From the NCBI RefSeq assembly GCF_000698595.1, contig NZ_JFHC01000020.1:1-64000 (forward strand): a stretch of DNA of 64,000 nt. The letters run 5' to 3'. The notes under the pieces were generated by a model. That model was not told the origin of the DNA, ran no database searches, and saw nothing but the letters and a program-made list of their open reading frames with translations. Both the position numbers and the translations under genes were made by a program. Shown piece by piece: positions 8,343 through 17,236 of this stretch. The stretch is from Caballeronia glathei. Its GTDB lineage: Bacteria; Pseudomonadota; Gammaproteobacteria; Burkholderiales; Burkholderiaceae. Numbering within the stretch: the stretch's first letter is position 1; every line of letters starts with the position of its first letter.

Positions 8343-9662
8343 TTATCGCAAAGCTTCGCTATAGCGATCCCGCAACGGCATGAGCGTGCAAAGCGCGACG
8401 GCGCTGCCAAAGATCACGTAATAGCAGATCGAGAGCGCATCCCCGGTGGTCATGGTGAGCCACTGCACGATGGCGGGTGCGAACCCGCCGAAGATCATCA
8501 CCGCGACGTTATAGCTCACCGAAATCCCGGTCGAGCGCACGCTCGACGGCAGCAGCTCGGCGATGAACGCCGGATAGCACCCCTGGAAAATGCCGAGATA
8601 GAACATCAGCAACGCCTGACACGCGATCAGCATCGGCAGGCTCGGATGCGCCGTAAGCACCGCAAAGATCGGATACGCCGTGACGAGCGACAGCGTAAGC
8701 GCCGTCGCCATCAGCTTCTTGCGCCCGATGCGATCCGACAGCGATCCCGCAATCGGACAGCACACGAGATAGACAAGCGCGCCGAACGTCGAACTGATCA
8801 GCCCGTCGGTGAGCGCCATGTGCAGCACGCGCGTCGCGTGCGTCGGCATGTAGAGCAGGAAGATGTACGTGCCGATCGTGCCGAACACCGTCAGCCCGAA
8901 ACCCGCCGCCACCTGCACCCAGTGCTTGGTCGCGGCATCGCGGATCGGCGTGGCGGTCAGCTCGTTGTTCTGGCTCTTCTCGAGGAACACCGGCGACTCG
9001 TCGAGCTTGGAGCGCAGGTAAAGCCCCACCGGCACGATCAGGAGCCCGATCACGAACGGAACACGCCAGCCCCAGCTGTCGAGACTGTCGGGGCTCAGCG
9101 TGCGGGTCAGCACAGCGCCGAAGAGCGACCCGCACAGGCTCGCGATCGCCTGCGCCACCATCTGATAGCTGCCGAAGTAGCCGCGCCGGTTGGACGGCGC
9201 GTACTCGACGAGAAACGCCGTCGCGCAGCCCACTTCCCCGCCCGCCGAGAAGCCCTGGATCAGCCGCCCGATCAGCATCAGGATCGGCGCGGCGATCCCG
9301 ATCGCCTGATACGTGGGCGCAAACGCGATGAACGCGATGCCCACCGCCATCAGCGAAATGGTCAGCGTGAGCGCCGACTTGCGGCCTACGCGATCGGCCA
9401 CGGCGCCGAGCACGATGCCGCCGAGCGGCCGCGTCATGAAGCCGACGCCGAATGTCGCCCAGGTGGCGAGCAGCGAAATAGTAGGATTGGTGGCCGGAAA
9501 ATACAGCCGCGAGATGATGACGGCGAAAAAGCCGTAGACCATGAAGTCGAACCATTCGAGCGCGTTGCCGATGGTCGACACCACGATGGCTCGTCGGCCG
9601 GACAGGCTTCTCAGGTTCTCGCGCTCGGCGGCGGCGCCTGCTGCAGGTAAGACAGTGCTCAT
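8343..9662 (-). CDS. MFS transporter, metabolite:H+ symporter (MHS) type
   Basis: A 439-aa, twelve-helix inner-membrane transporter. It has N-A-L-E-W-F-D-F near the start, A-V-A-D-R-V-G-R-K in the loop 2/3 and S-L-S-D-R-I-G-R-K in the symmetrical loop 8/9, all typical of the MHS group (citrate, proline/betaine, alpha-ketoglutarate, shikimate carriers). Start ATG 9662 has GGAGTG eight bases before it; an in-frame start at 9782 would add an atypical tail. It diverges from a LysR gene and shares with it an operator-like site at 9816-9843. It probably imports the substrate of the amidohydrolase downstream of lysR; the identity is not readable. Confidence 0.9.
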   Translation of the reverse strand: MSTVLPAAGAAAERENLRSLSGRRAIVVSTIGNALEWFDFMVYGFFAVIISRLYFPATNPTISLLATWATFGVGFMTRPLGGIVLGAVADRVGRKSALTLTISLMAVGIAFIAFAPTYQAIGIAAPILMLIGRLIQGFSAGGEVGCATAFLVEYAPSNRRGYFGSYQMVAQAIASLCGSLFGAVLTRTLSPDSLDSWGWRVPFVIGLLIVPVGLYLRSKLDESPVFLEKSQNNELTATPIRDAATKHWVQVAAGFGLTVFGTIGTYIFLLYMPTHATRVLHMALTDGLISSTFGALVYLVCCPIAGSLSDRIGRKKLMATALTLSLVTAYPIFAVLTAHPSLPMLIACQALLMFYLGIFQGCYPAFIAELLPSSVRSTGISVSYNVAVMIFGGFAPAIVQWLTMTTGDALSICYYVIFGSAVALCTLMPLRDRYSEALR

Positions 9663-9815
9663 CGGAAGCACTCCATGTGAGTCGGTCAGGGAAACGTGCC
9701 GGCTGAAGCACGTCGTGCGGACTACATCCACTTCGGTTCTCACGTCCGGCGCAAGCCGGCCGAAAGCCGCTGCAACGCTCAAACGCTACGCTTCCCTGAA
9801 ATAAGAAAATATATA

Positions 9816-9843
9816 ATTTCTAAACTGAGACTTAAGGAAACCT
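9816..9843 (+). promoter_or_regulatory. Putative LysR-type operator, copy 1
   Basis: The sequence ATTTCT-N7-GACTTAAGGAAACCT occurs here, between the divergent MFS and lysR genes, and again in reverse complement at 10798-10825 in front of the M20 hydrolase gene. Exact match over both conserved parts with the same seven-base gap is far beyond chance for such AT-rich words in this GC-rich DNA. Binding by the adjacent LysR protein is inferred. Confidence 0.7.
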
Positions 9844-9868
9844 GATCTGACGATCGGGACCCCCGGCC

Positions 9869-10753
9869 ATGAGCAACATCCGCTTTCTCCGCACCTTCAT
9901 CGCGGTCGCGCGATACGGCTCGTTTGCCGCCGCTGCCGAAAAGGTCGCGCTCACGCAGGCGGCGGTCAGCATGCAGATGCAGACGCTCGAAGACGACCTG
10001 AAGCGCCCGCTCTTCGACCGCGTCGGCCGCACCAACCGTCTGACGAGCATCGGCAAGCAGATCCTGCCGCAGGCGGAGCGGCTCGTCGCGCTGTACGACA
10101 GCATGCGGCTCACCGGCCTCGACGACGAAATCGCCGGTTCGATCTCGGTCGGCGCGGTGGATTCTGCGATGGGTGCGCTCGCCTCCGTCGTAACCCGGTT
10201 GAAAGGCCAGTATCCGAGCCTCGACGTGCGGCTCTTCACGGGCAAGGCGCTCGCGCTCGCGCCGCAGGTCGAGGCGGGCGAGATCGACGCGGCCGTGATC
10301 GTCGAAATGGCGGGCAAGACGCCCGCGAGCCTTAACTGGACGCCGCTCTATGCGGAGCCGCTCGTCGCCGTGGGCGGCAGGGACACGGCTTCCGAGAGTG
10401 CCGCTGAGTTGCTGGCGAGCCGCCCGTTCCTGCGCTTTGACCGCGCCCAGCGCACCGGCGCGCTGATCGAGCGCGCGCTGCGCCACAACCGCCTCGCCGT
10501 GAACGAGTTTCTCGAGCTGAACTCGCTCGAAGTGATCATCGAACTCGTGCGGCAGAACGCGGGCGTGTCGGTCGTGCCGCTGCTCGAATACGGCTCGTGG
10601 GCGAACGACCCGGCGCTGCGCATCCTGCCGCTGCACCGGAACACGCCGCGGCGCGTGGTCGGCATGCTCGAGCGCAAGATTCACGACCGCCACGCGGTCA
10701 TGACGGTCCTCCAGGACGGCATCCGGGCACGCGCGAGCGGCCGCGTCGCCTGA
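9869..10753 (+). CDS. LysR family transcriptional regulator
   Basis: A 294-aa LysR protein of usual length. The N-terminal winged helix (about residues 3-62) has T-F-I-A-V-A-R-Y-G-S-F-A-A-A-A and T-Q-A-A-V-S-M-Q; the C-terminal effector domain begins around residue 90 (S-I-S-V-G-A-V-D-S) and includes G-V-S-V-V-P. It sits between the divergent MFS gene and the hydrolase genes. The two identical 28-bp sites on either side of it suggest it controls both, and probably itself. Confidence 0.93.
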   Translation: MSNIRFLRTFIAVARYGSFAAAAEKVALTQAAVSMQMQTLEDDLKRPLFDRVGRTNRLTSIGKQILPQAERLVALYDSMRLTGLDDEIAGSISVGAVDSAMGALASVVTRLKGQYPSLDVRLFTGKALALAPQVEAGEIDAAVIVEMAGKTPASLNWTPLYAEPLVAVGGRDTASESAAELLASRPFLRFDRAQRTGALIERALRHNRLAVNEFLELNSLEVIIELVRQNAGVSVVPLLEYGSWANDPALRILPLHRNTPRRVVGMLERKIHDRHAVMTVLQDGIRARASGRVA

Positions 10754-10797
10754 AGCGGCGGCTGCCGCGCGCTGCGCGTCCGGCGCGGCGAAGCACA

Positions 10798-10825
10798 AGG
10801 TTTCCTTAAGTCACGGACAAGAAAT
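10798..10825 (-). promoter_or_regulatory. Putative LysR-type operator, copy 2
   Basis: Reverse-complement copy of the 28-bp site at 9816-9843, placed 124 bases before the ATG of the M20 hydrolase gene. The AAGGTTTCCTTAAGTC part (10797-10812) matches copy 1 over 15 bases, followed by a seven-base gap and AGAAAT. It implies that the LysR regulator controls the hydrolase operon. Confidence 0.7.
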
Positions 10826-10949
10826 ATCAGCTTTCCCTGTGAATTGCGGCCATCGACAATGAACTGAACGGGCGGCACACGCGCGAACGATGCGGCTGCC
10901 GCCTGCTCCATTTCATCGCCTGCCGGCGAATCAACAGAGAGGAAGCAGC

Positions 10950-12143
10950 ATGCAGATCATCCCCGAGATTGCGCAGTCCCACGACGAAATCGAGGCGATC
11001 CGCCGTGACATCCACGCGCATCCGGAGCTGTGCTACGAGGAAGAGCGCACAGCGGATCTCGTCGCGCAGAAGCTCGAAAGCTGGGACATCGAAGTGACGC
11101 GCGGGCTCGGCAAGACCGGCGTCGTGGGCGTGCTGCGCCGGGGCACGGGCAAGCGCGCGATCGGCTTGCGCGCCGACATGGACGCGCTGCCGATCCCCGA
11201 ATTGAACACGTTCGCGCATGCGTCGCAGCACAAGAACAAGATGCACGCGTGCGGCCACGACGGCCACACCGCCATGCTGCTGGGCGCCGCCAAGTATCTG
11301 GCGCAGCATCGCCATTTCGACGGCACCGTCGTGTTCATCTTTCAGCCGGCGGAGGAGGGCGGCGGCGGCGCGAAGGCGATGATCGGCGACGGGCTCTTCA
11401 CCCGCTTTCCCGTGGACGCCGTGTTCGCCCTGCACAACTGGCCGGGCATGCCCGCGGGGAACTTCGGGGCGCGCGTCGGCGCGACGCAGGCGTCGAGCAA
11501 CGAGTTCGAGATCCGCATCAAGGGCGTGGGCTCGCACGCGGCGATCCCGCACGATGGCATCGACCCGGTCTTCACGGCGATGCAGATCGGCACCGGCCTG
11601 CAAAGCATCATGACGCGCAACAAGCGCCCGATCGACGCCGCCGTGCTGTCCGTCACGCAGATCCGCGCCGGCCACGCGCTCAACGTGATCCCCGACGAAG
11701 CGACGCTCGCGGGCACCGTGCGCACGTTTTCCGTCGATGTGCTCGATCTGATCGAAACGCGCATGAAGGAGATCGCCGCGGCGACGGCCACCGCGTACCG
11801 CTGCACCGCCGAGGTGAGCTTCGTGCGCAACTATCCGCCGACCGTGAACACCGAGAGCGAGACGCGCTTCGCGCTCGGCGTGATGCAGGAAGTCGCGGGC
11901 ACGGAGTACGTCGACACCGACGTCGATCCCACCATGGGCGCGGAGGACTTCTCCTACATGCTGATGGAGCGGCCGGGCTGCTATGCGTATATCGGCAACG
12001 GCACGGGCGGGCATCGCGAGCACGGCCACGGCATCGGCCCGTGCATGCTCCACAACAGCAGCTACGACTTCAACGACGAGGTGCTCTCGCTCGGCGCCAC
12101 CTACTGGGTCCGGCTCGTCGAGAAGTTCCTGAAACAGGCGTGA
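10950..12143 (+). CDS. M20 family amidohydrolase (hippurate hydrolase / HipO type)
   Basis: A 397-aa cytoplasmic dinuclear metalloamidase of the M20D subgroup. Visible motifs: R-A-D-M-D-A-L-P, the metal site H-A-C-G-H-D-G-H-T (C101, H103), Q-P-A-E-E-G-G-G-G, A-L-H-N-W-P-G and a late G-A-E-D-F-S-Y. These enzymes cleave N-acyl amino acids (hippurate, N-acetyl or indole-3-acetyl conjugates). ATG 10950 has AGAGGAAG upstream. The next gene follows after 25 bases, so the two form an operon. With the MFS and LysR genes it makes a small module for uptake and cleavage of an N-acylated compound. Confidence 0.9.
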   Translation: MQIIPEIAQSHDEIEAIRRDIHAHPELCYEEERTADLVAQKLESWDIEVTRGLGKTGVVGVLRRGTGKRAIGLRADMDALPIPELNTFAHASQHKNKMHACGHDGHTAMLLGAAKYLAQHRHFDGTVVFIFQPAEEGGGGAKAMIGDGLFTRFPVDAVFALHNWPGMPAGNFGARVGATQASSNEFEIRIKGVGSHAAIPHDGIDPVFTAMQIGTGLQSIMTRNKRPIDAAVLSVTQIRAGHALNVIPDEATLAGTVRTFSVDVLDLIETRMKEIAAATATAYRCTAEVSFVRNYPPTVNTESETRFALGVMQEVAGTEYVDTDVDPTMGAEDFSYMLMERPGCYAYIGNGTGGHREHGHGIGPCMLHNSSYDFNDEVLSLGATYWVRLVEKFLKQA

Positions 12144-12168
12144 GCATTCCAGACACGAGGAATTCCGG

Positions 12169-13263
12169 ATGAACCCAGCCTCATGTTTTTCCGCGTCCTA
12201 CCGCGAGGCGCGCGAGCGCTTCCTGCGCCTCGCGGCCGCGCGCAGCGTCACGGTCGACAGCCGCGTGCTGCCTCGCCTGACCGGGCTCGAAGGCGAGCCG
12301 CTCGCCACCGACGTGGTGCGTCTCGGCCCCGCGGGCGCGAGGCGCCTCCTGGTCCTCACGTCGGGTACGCACGGCGTGGAAGGCTTTTGCGGGTCGGCTG
12401 CGCAACTCGCACTGCTCGACGACCCCGCGCTGGACCCGCTTCTCGCGAAACTCGGCGTCGCGATCCTCTTCGTGCATGCGATCAACCCGTACGGATTTTC
12501 GTTCCTGAGCCGCACGACGGAGGCCAACGTCGACCTGAACCGCAACAGCGTCGACTTCGGGGCGCCGCTGCCGCGCAATCCGGCCTACGACGAGGTGCAC
12601 GGCCTGCTCGTCCCCGAGGCGTGGCCGCCCTCGCCGGCCAATGCGGCGGCGATCCGCCAGTACATCGAGACGCGCGGCGAATGGGCGTACCAGCAAGCGG
12701 TGACGACCGGCCAGTACACGCATCCGCATGGCATGTTCTTCGGCGGCAGCGAGCCCGCATGGAGCACGACCACGCTGCGCGAGCTGCTCGCCGACTACGG
12801 CGAGGCGTGCGAGAGCATCGGCTGGATCGACTTTCACACGGGACTCGGTCCGCCGGGCTTCGGCGCCAAGATCAGCGTCGGCAGCGGCGGGAGCGGGGAG
12901 TTGCGGCGTGCGCGAAGCTGGTGGGGCGCGGATGTCACGAGCCCGCTCGACGGCACGTCGATTGCGGCGGACGTCGCGGGGCCGGTGTCGGAGGTGCTGC
13001 GGCAGACGTGCGCGCACGCGGCGAACGCGGCGATCGCCATCGAATACGGCACCGTTCCACTCACCGACATGCTGCACATGCTGCGTGCCGACGTGTGGCT
13101 GCGGCATCATCCGCAGGCTCCGGAAGCGCTGCAAGCGGAGATTCGCGCGGACATGCGCTCGGCGTTCTGTCTCGACGACGACGGCTGGAAGGGCATGGTC
13201 GTCGGGCAGGCGCAGGTGGCCGTGCTGCAGGCGCTCTACGGGCTTTCGCGCGAAACGCGCTAG
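12169..13263 (+). CDS. DUF2817 / M14-like metallopeptidase family protein
   Basis: A 364-aa protein of the DUF2817 family, related to zinc carboxypeptidases of clan M14. The putative zinc ligands are visible: G-T-H-G-V-E-G (H-x-x-E) near residue 70 and I-D-F-H-T-G-L-G near residue 223; E-A-N-V-D-L-N-R-N corresponds to the substrate-binding N-R region of M14 enzymes. No signal peptide is evident. It follows the M20 hydrolase by 25 bases. A deacylase or peptidase acting on the same substrate class is plausible but not shown. Confidence 0.82.
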   Translation: MNPASCFSASYREARERFLRLAAARSVTVDSRVLPRLTGLEGEPLATDVVRLGPAGARRLLVLTSGTHGVEGFCGSAAQLALLDDPALDPLLAKLGVAILFVHAINPYGFSFLSRTTEANVDLNRNSVDFGAPLPRNPAYDEVHGLLVPEAWPPSPANAAAIRQYIETRGEWAYQQAVTTGQYTHPHGMFFGGSEPAWSTTTLRELLADYGEACESIGWIDFHTGLGPPGFGAKISVGSGGSGELRRARSWWGADVTSPLDGTSIAADVAGPVSEVLRQTCAHAANAAIAIEYGTVPLTDMLHMLRADVWLRHHPQAPEALQAEIRADMRSAFCLDDDGWKGMVVGQAQVAVLQALYGLSRETR

Positions 13264-13470
13264 GGCCCGGGAAGGCGCGGGCTCGCCGCCGGCGGTGTCG
13301 CGCTGCGATCCGCGACGGCGTCTGGCGCGGCGCAGCATGGCGCGGCAGGGACTGCGGCTTGAACCGCGGCTGCCGGGCTCCACCGGATCGGATACCCTGT
13401 GCATCTGGCTCGCCACGCTCCCATGAATTCGATGAGCGAGCCCCCTGCGCCGCCCCGGAACCTGCGTGCC

Positions 13471-14295
13471 ATGCTCAAGATCGCGACGTACAACATCAAC
13501 GGCATCCGCTCTCGATCGTCCGCGCTGCTCGAATGGCTGCGCCGCGAGGCTCCGGACATCGTCTGCCTGCAGGAACTGAAGGCGCCCGATCCGGCGTTTC
13601 CTGCCGATGCGATCCGCGAGGCGGGCTACGGCGCGATCTGGCACGGACAAGTGTCGTGGAACGGCGTCGCGATCCTCGCGAAGGGCATGGACCCGATCGA
13701 GAGCCGCCGTGGACTTCCCGGCGACAAGGGCGATACGCAAAGCCGTTATATCGAGGCAGCGGCGCACGGCGTGCTGGTCGGCTGCCTGTATCTTCCGAAC
13801 GGCAACCCGCAGCCCGGACCCAAATTCGACTACAAGCTCGCGTGGTTCGAGCGGCTGATCGCCTACGCTGCCGGGCTCCACGACAGCGGCCACCCGGTGG
13901 TGCTCGCGGGTGACTTCAACGTCGTGCCGACCGACGAGGACATCTACAACCCGAAGTCATGGCTCAAGGACGCACTGCTGCAGCCGGAAAGCCGCGAGTG
14001 CTATCGGTGGCTGCTCGCGCAGGGCTGGGTGGATGCGGTGCGCGCGCGTTATCCGCAGGAGCGCATCTACACCTTCTGGGACTATTTCAGGCAGCACTGG
14101 CAGAAGAACTCGGGGCTGCGCATCGATCATCTGCTGCTCAATCCGCAACTGGCGCCGCGCTTGCGCGATGCGGGCGTCGACCGGTGGGTGCGCGGCGAGC
14201 CCCATGCGAGCGATCACGCGCCGGTGTGGATCGAGCTCGACATGAGCGCGAAGAAAAAAGCGGCATCGCGCGGCCGCGCCGCGGCGAAGGCATAG
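13471..14295 (+). CDS. xthA: Exodeoxyribonuclease III
   Basis: A 274-aa endonuclease/exonuclease/phosphatase-fold enzyme for abasic-site repair and 3' end cleaning. It shows A-T-Y-N-I-N-G-I-R, the metal-binding C-L-Q-E-L-K (about residues 31-36), A-G-D-F-N-V-V-P and the C-terminal S-D-H-A-P-V-W. ATG 13471 is where homology to other ExoIII proteins begins; an ATG at 13423 would add 16 low-complexity residues. The lysine/alanine-rich tail is extra. It appears monocistronic. Confidence 0.9.
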   Translation: MLKIATYNINGIRSRSSALLEWLRREAPDIVCLQELKAPDPAFPADAIREAGYGAIWHGQVSWNGVAILAKGMDPIESRRGLPGDKGDTQSRYIEAAAHGVLVGCLYLPNGNPQPGPKFDYKLAWFERLIAYAAGLHDSGHPVVLAGDFNVVPTDEDIYNPKSWLKDALLQPESRECYRWLLAQGWVDAVRARYPQERIYTFWDYFRQHWQKNSGLRIDHLLLNPQLAPRLRDAGVDRWVRGEPHASDHAPVWIELDMSAKKKAASRGRAAAKA

Positions 14296-14326
14296 CGTCC
14301 CTGGACGTTCGACGGCTACCTGTTCG

Positions 14327-14635
14327 CTACATGTTCGTATAGGCGCTGCACCAGCCGCGCGCGGCCACCTGCTTGCCGGTAAAGAGCGCACAGCCGCCCC
14401 ACGCGTCGGGAGACTTGCCGGAATAGAGCGAGCAACTGCTGCAGTCCTGTCCGGCGGCGTAGTTCGGGTATTTGGCCTTGTCGATCTTGCTCGCGTCTTC
14501 GCGGTATCCGACGGCGACCGCCGCCGGATCGGCCTCGCTCAGCTTTGGCGGTTCGGCAAGCGCTCGGCGCGCAAGGAACAGCGACGATCCGATGCCGACG
14601 CTGAAAATCACGAAACTGCGGCGCGATGTGTTCAT
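14327..14635 (-). CDS. High-potential iron-sulfur protein (HiPIP)
   Basis: A 102-aa periplasmic electron carrier. It has a twin-arginine signal (S-R-R-S-F-V-I-F, then a hydrophobic stretch ending A-L-A), followed by the four [4Fe-4S] cysteines in HiPIP order: C-S-S-C-S-L-Y, G-G-C-A-L-F and G-W-C-S-A-Y, and an aromatic-rich Y-P-N-Y-A-A-G. Length and spacing match the family. It is convergent with xthA and stands alone. Confidence 0.93.
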   Translation of the reverse strand: MNTSRRSFVIFSVGIGSSLFLARRALAEPPKLSEADPAAVAVGYREDASKIDKAKYPNYAAGQDCSSCSLYSGKSPDAWGGCALFTGKQVAARGWCSAYTNM

Positions 14636-14964
14636 GGCTGCCGATGCCTTGTTCTGGTGGTCGTGGGGAGCGCGGCGGCAAGGCGGTGCGAAGGCCGCCG
14701 CGTATATCGAACGATACGCCGTCCGGGCCGCGCTGCGGGCGCGAAGCGTATTCAGACATGCACCCGAAAGGCGCGCGAAAGATAGCCGCAATTAAGCGCT
14801 TCCTGTCATACCAAGGTATGAAATCCTCACCCCATGGCGGGTACGGCTCCATCCGCTCGTAGAATGGTCGCGCGTGTTGCCCGGCGCTATCTTGCGTACA
14901 TGGCGGCGCGTATCGAATGTGATTCACGCCCGCACCGATCGATGAACGGTAAAGGGTGAACACA
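14636..14964. other. Intergenic region, no gene seen
   Basis: About 330 bases between the divergent HiPIP and AraC genes. Only short, inconsistent frames are open. It must hold promoters for both, but I see no operator-like repeat or terminator that I would stand behind. Confidence 0.6.
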
Positions 14965-15927
14965 ATGCTCAGGTCGTCCCCCGAGATTGCAATTCCCGCC
15001 GAACCTGCCCGCTCCACGCGGGCGCAAGATCCGATAGGCGTGGAGGACCGCTGGCGCTGCCCGGTCGATACGGACAGCGCGGCGTCGAAAGCCGCCGACA
15101 CCGTCGTCATTACCCGCTGGAAGTGCGATGGCGCGGATGCCGCCGAGCATTCGACGCAGGCCGGCAGCGACCATCACACCATTGCCATCAATCTGAAGTC
15201 CACCCAGCTCACCTTCGACTATGCGGGGCGGCCGATTCACAGCGGCTGCGCGGTGCCGGGCGCGACGCAGGTGACGAGCCCGGGCACGCCGGTGCGCGCG
15301 GTGTTCCATGCGCCTTGCGACGTGCTGCATGTCTACGTCTCGCAGCCGTTGCTCGCGGAGTGCTACGGAGGCGCGTTCGGAGCCGGCCATAGCGGCGACA
15401 TCGTCATCAGCAACCCCAATCTGATTCAGGACCCGGCCATCGAGCGGCTGGGGCTCGCGCTCGCGAACGCCGGCGAAACGTGCGGCGCCTTCGGGCGGGT
15501 GTACGCGGACAGCCTCGGGCTCGCGATCGTCTCGCGTCTGCTTGCACGCGAGTTCGGAAGCATCGACCGTGCGGCCACCCGGCGCCGCGCCAGCTTGCCT
15601 GCATGGCGCGTGAAGCGCGCGATCGACTATATCGACGCGCATCTCTCCGAGCAGCTCAGCCTGAGCGACATCGCGCAAAGCGCGGGCCTGTCGCGCATGC
15701 ATTTCGCCGCGCAGTTCCGTGCCGCGACGGGTATGCGCCCGCATGAATTCCTGCTGCGCCGGCGCGTCGAGCGCGCGCAGACGCTGCTGATGCGCCCGCG
15801 GCTCACGTCGCTCGATGTCGCGCTCAGCACGGGTTTTCGCTCGCAGGCGCATTTCACGACGGTGTTCAAGCGGCTCGTTGGCGAGACGCCTGCGCGCTGG
15901 CGCGCCGACGCGCGCGGCAACAGTTGA
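14965..15927 (+). CDS. AraC family transcriptional regulator
   Basis: A 320-aa regulator. The C-terminal ~100 residues are a double helix-turn-helix: L-S-D-I-A-Q-S-A-G-L-S-R-M-H-F then V-A-L-S-T-G-F-R-S-Q-A-H-F-T-T-V-F-K. The N-terminal part is a ligand or dimerisation domain I cannot name. ATG 14965 has AGGG eight bases upstream; the in-frame GTG at 14956 overlaps that site. Nearby genes give no clear target; the small exported protein at 15986 is 58 bases downstream. Confidence 0.9.
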   Translation: MLRSSPEIAIPAEPARSTRAQDPIGVEDRWRCPVDTDSAASKAADTVVITRWKCDGADAAEHSTQAGSDHHTIAINLKSTQLTFDYAGRPIHSGCAVPGATQVTSPGTPVRAVFHAPCDVLHVYVSQPLLAECYGGAFGAGHSGDIVISNPNLIQDPAIERLGLALANAGETCGAFGRVYADSLGLAIVSRLLAREFGSIDRAATRRRASLPAWRVKRAIDYIDAHLSEQLSLSDIAQSAGLSRMHFAAQFRAATGMRPHEFLLRRRVERAQTLLMRPRLTSLDVALSTGFRSQAHFTTVFKRLVGETPARWRADARGNS

Positions 15928-15985
15928 AGCGGCGCGGTTATCGACTGCAGTAATCGATCCTTCTCACCCTGGCGGAGTGACGGCG

Positions 15986-16189
15986 ATGAAGAACGTATCG
16001 GCCCTGGCGTTGGTGCTTTTCGCACTCGCATCGTGTTGCGCGCTCGCGTTCGTGGACAGGACGCCCGCCCGTCAGCAGGACCTCATCAGTTCGCAGCGCG
16101 ACGGACGTGACTATGTCGTCGACGTGTTCTACGGCGGCCGCCCGGACGGTGAACTGCAGACCGCGAGCGCCGTGGTGGCACGCATGTAG
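15986..16189 (+). CDS. Small exported protein of unknown function
   Basis: A 67-aa protein with a good ribosome site (GGCGGAG) before ATG 15986. The first ~22 residues are a hydrophobic signal or anchor containing two adjacent cysteines, followed by a short polar domain (R-D-Y-V-V-D-V-F-Y-G-G-R-P-D-G). No family recognised. Could be periplasmic or anchored to the inner membrane. Confidence 0.6.
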   Translation: MKNVSALALVLFALASCCALAFVDRTPARQQDLISSQRDGRDYVVDVFYGGRPDGELQTASAVVARM

Positions 16190-16279
16190 CAGGGCCCGAC
16201 GGTTCACTGCGCGCCTGACGTCCTGCGCGCTTGGCGACGATTCAATCCGCGACCAGTCAATGATCGACCACAGGAGTGC

Positions 16280-16708
16280 ATGATGAAAAACCTCGGTTTC
16301 CTGACACATCAGGCCATCTTCGATCAGGCGGTCGATCACCTGCTGTCGCAGGGGCGCGCCGTGCTGCTGCCGCATGGCGGCGGCGCGTACCACGGCTATT
16401 GCGGCGGCTGTCCGGTCGGCAGGTTCATCCGGCCTCGCGACTACATGACGGCGATGGAAGGCATTCCCGTCAGGTTCATCGACAGCACGCGCGACGACGT
16501 TCCGTCCTACATGGCGACGGGTGTCGCGGCGCTGCGGCGCGCGTTGCTGCGCTCGCGCGTGAACGTGTTCGATGCGACGACCGTCGAGCTGCTCAGCTGC
16601 CTCCAGAATGTCCACGATGTCTTCGGCACATGGGAATGGAACAGGCGGCTGCTTCAGATCGCACGCCAGTTCAGCCTCTCGACGCATCGGCTCGAACTCG
16701 TCGCGTAG
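16280..16708 (+). CDS. Hypothetical protein, 142 aa
   Basis: A well-formed gene with AGGAG seven bases before ATG 16280. The protein is soluble and contains a glycine/cysteine-rich loop, H-G-G-G-A-Y-H-G-Y-C-G-G-C-P-V-G (about residues 32-47), which looks like a metal or ligand site, followed by a helical C-terminal half. I do not recognise the family. It appears monocistronic and converges on the BON gene. Confidence 0.65.
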   Translation: MMKNLGFLTHQAIFDQAVDHLLSQGRAVLLPHGGGAYHGYCGGCPVGRFIRPRDYMTAMEGIPVRFIDSTRDDVPSYMATGVAALRRALLRSRVNVFDATTVELLSCLQNVHDVFGTWEWNRRLLQIARQFSLSTHRLELVA

Positions 16709-16771
16709 TGCAGGCCGGGCCGCTTCTCGGACCGCTTCTCGGGTCGCTTCTGCTCCCCGCTCATGAAAAAA

Positions 16772-16798
16772 GGCGCCGCGAACCCGGTTCGCGGCGCC
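16772..16798. terminator. Bidirectional intrinsic terminator
   Basis: A 13-bp stem GGCGCCGCGAACC / GGTTCGCGGCGCC with an A6 run on its left and a T-rich stretch on its right. It lies between convergent genes and can end transcription of both the 142-aa protein gene and the BON gene. Confidence 0.8.
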
Positions 16799-16870
16799 TC
16801 CTTTTCTTGTCTTGCGCGAATGTGCCTTGCAGGCCGCGGCACGCAGCCGCCTGCAAGGCGCACCGTGGGA

Positions 16871-17236
16871 TCAGTTGCCCACTTCGTGCACGGCGAGCAG
16901 GTTGTGCACGGACGATACGCCCTTCACGCTGCCCGCAACCGTTCCCGCTTCCTGGATCTGGCCGGCGTCGGGCACCGTGCCATCGAGGCTCACGACACCA
17001 TGCTTGGCTCGCACGCGCACGTCCGCGGTATCGAGGTGTTTCGTCTTGTTGAGCGCTTTGCGCACGCTGTGCGCCAGTTGCCGGTCGGCGCTCTTCGACG
17101 ACGTGGTTGCTGCCACGGGCGTTGCCTTGGCGCCCGCATCCTGCGCGAATGCGGCGGTGCCCATGCCAAGCGACGCGACGGCGATCATCGTTGCCATTGC
17201 GCCCACTGCGGTAGAACGTCGGATAAGTGACTTCAT
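16871..17236 (-). CDS. BON domain periplasmic protein
   Basis: A 121-aa protein with a cleavable signal peptide (hydrophobic core about residues 12-28, ending A-F-A-Q), a short linker and one BON domain (about residues 50-116: V-R-K-A-L-N-K ... V-R-A-K-H-G-V-V-S-L-D-G-T-V ... V-K-G-V-S-S-V-H-N). BON proteins such as OsmY are periplasmic and bind membranes or help under envelope stress. GGAG lies before the ATG. It ends at the terminator at 16772-16798. Confidence 0.9.
   Translation of the reverse strand: MKSLIRRSTAVGAMATMIAVASLGMGTAAFAQDAGAKATPVAATTSSKSADRQLAHSVRKALNKTKHLDTADVRVRAKHGVVSLDGTVPDAGQIQEAGTVAGSVKGVSSVHNLLAVHEVGN

Noticed and set aside
12181-13893. Long open frames on both strands around the DUF2817 and xthA genes
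   Set aside because: Only the frames with H-x-x-E and ExoIII motifs make sense; the rest are codon-bias shadows.
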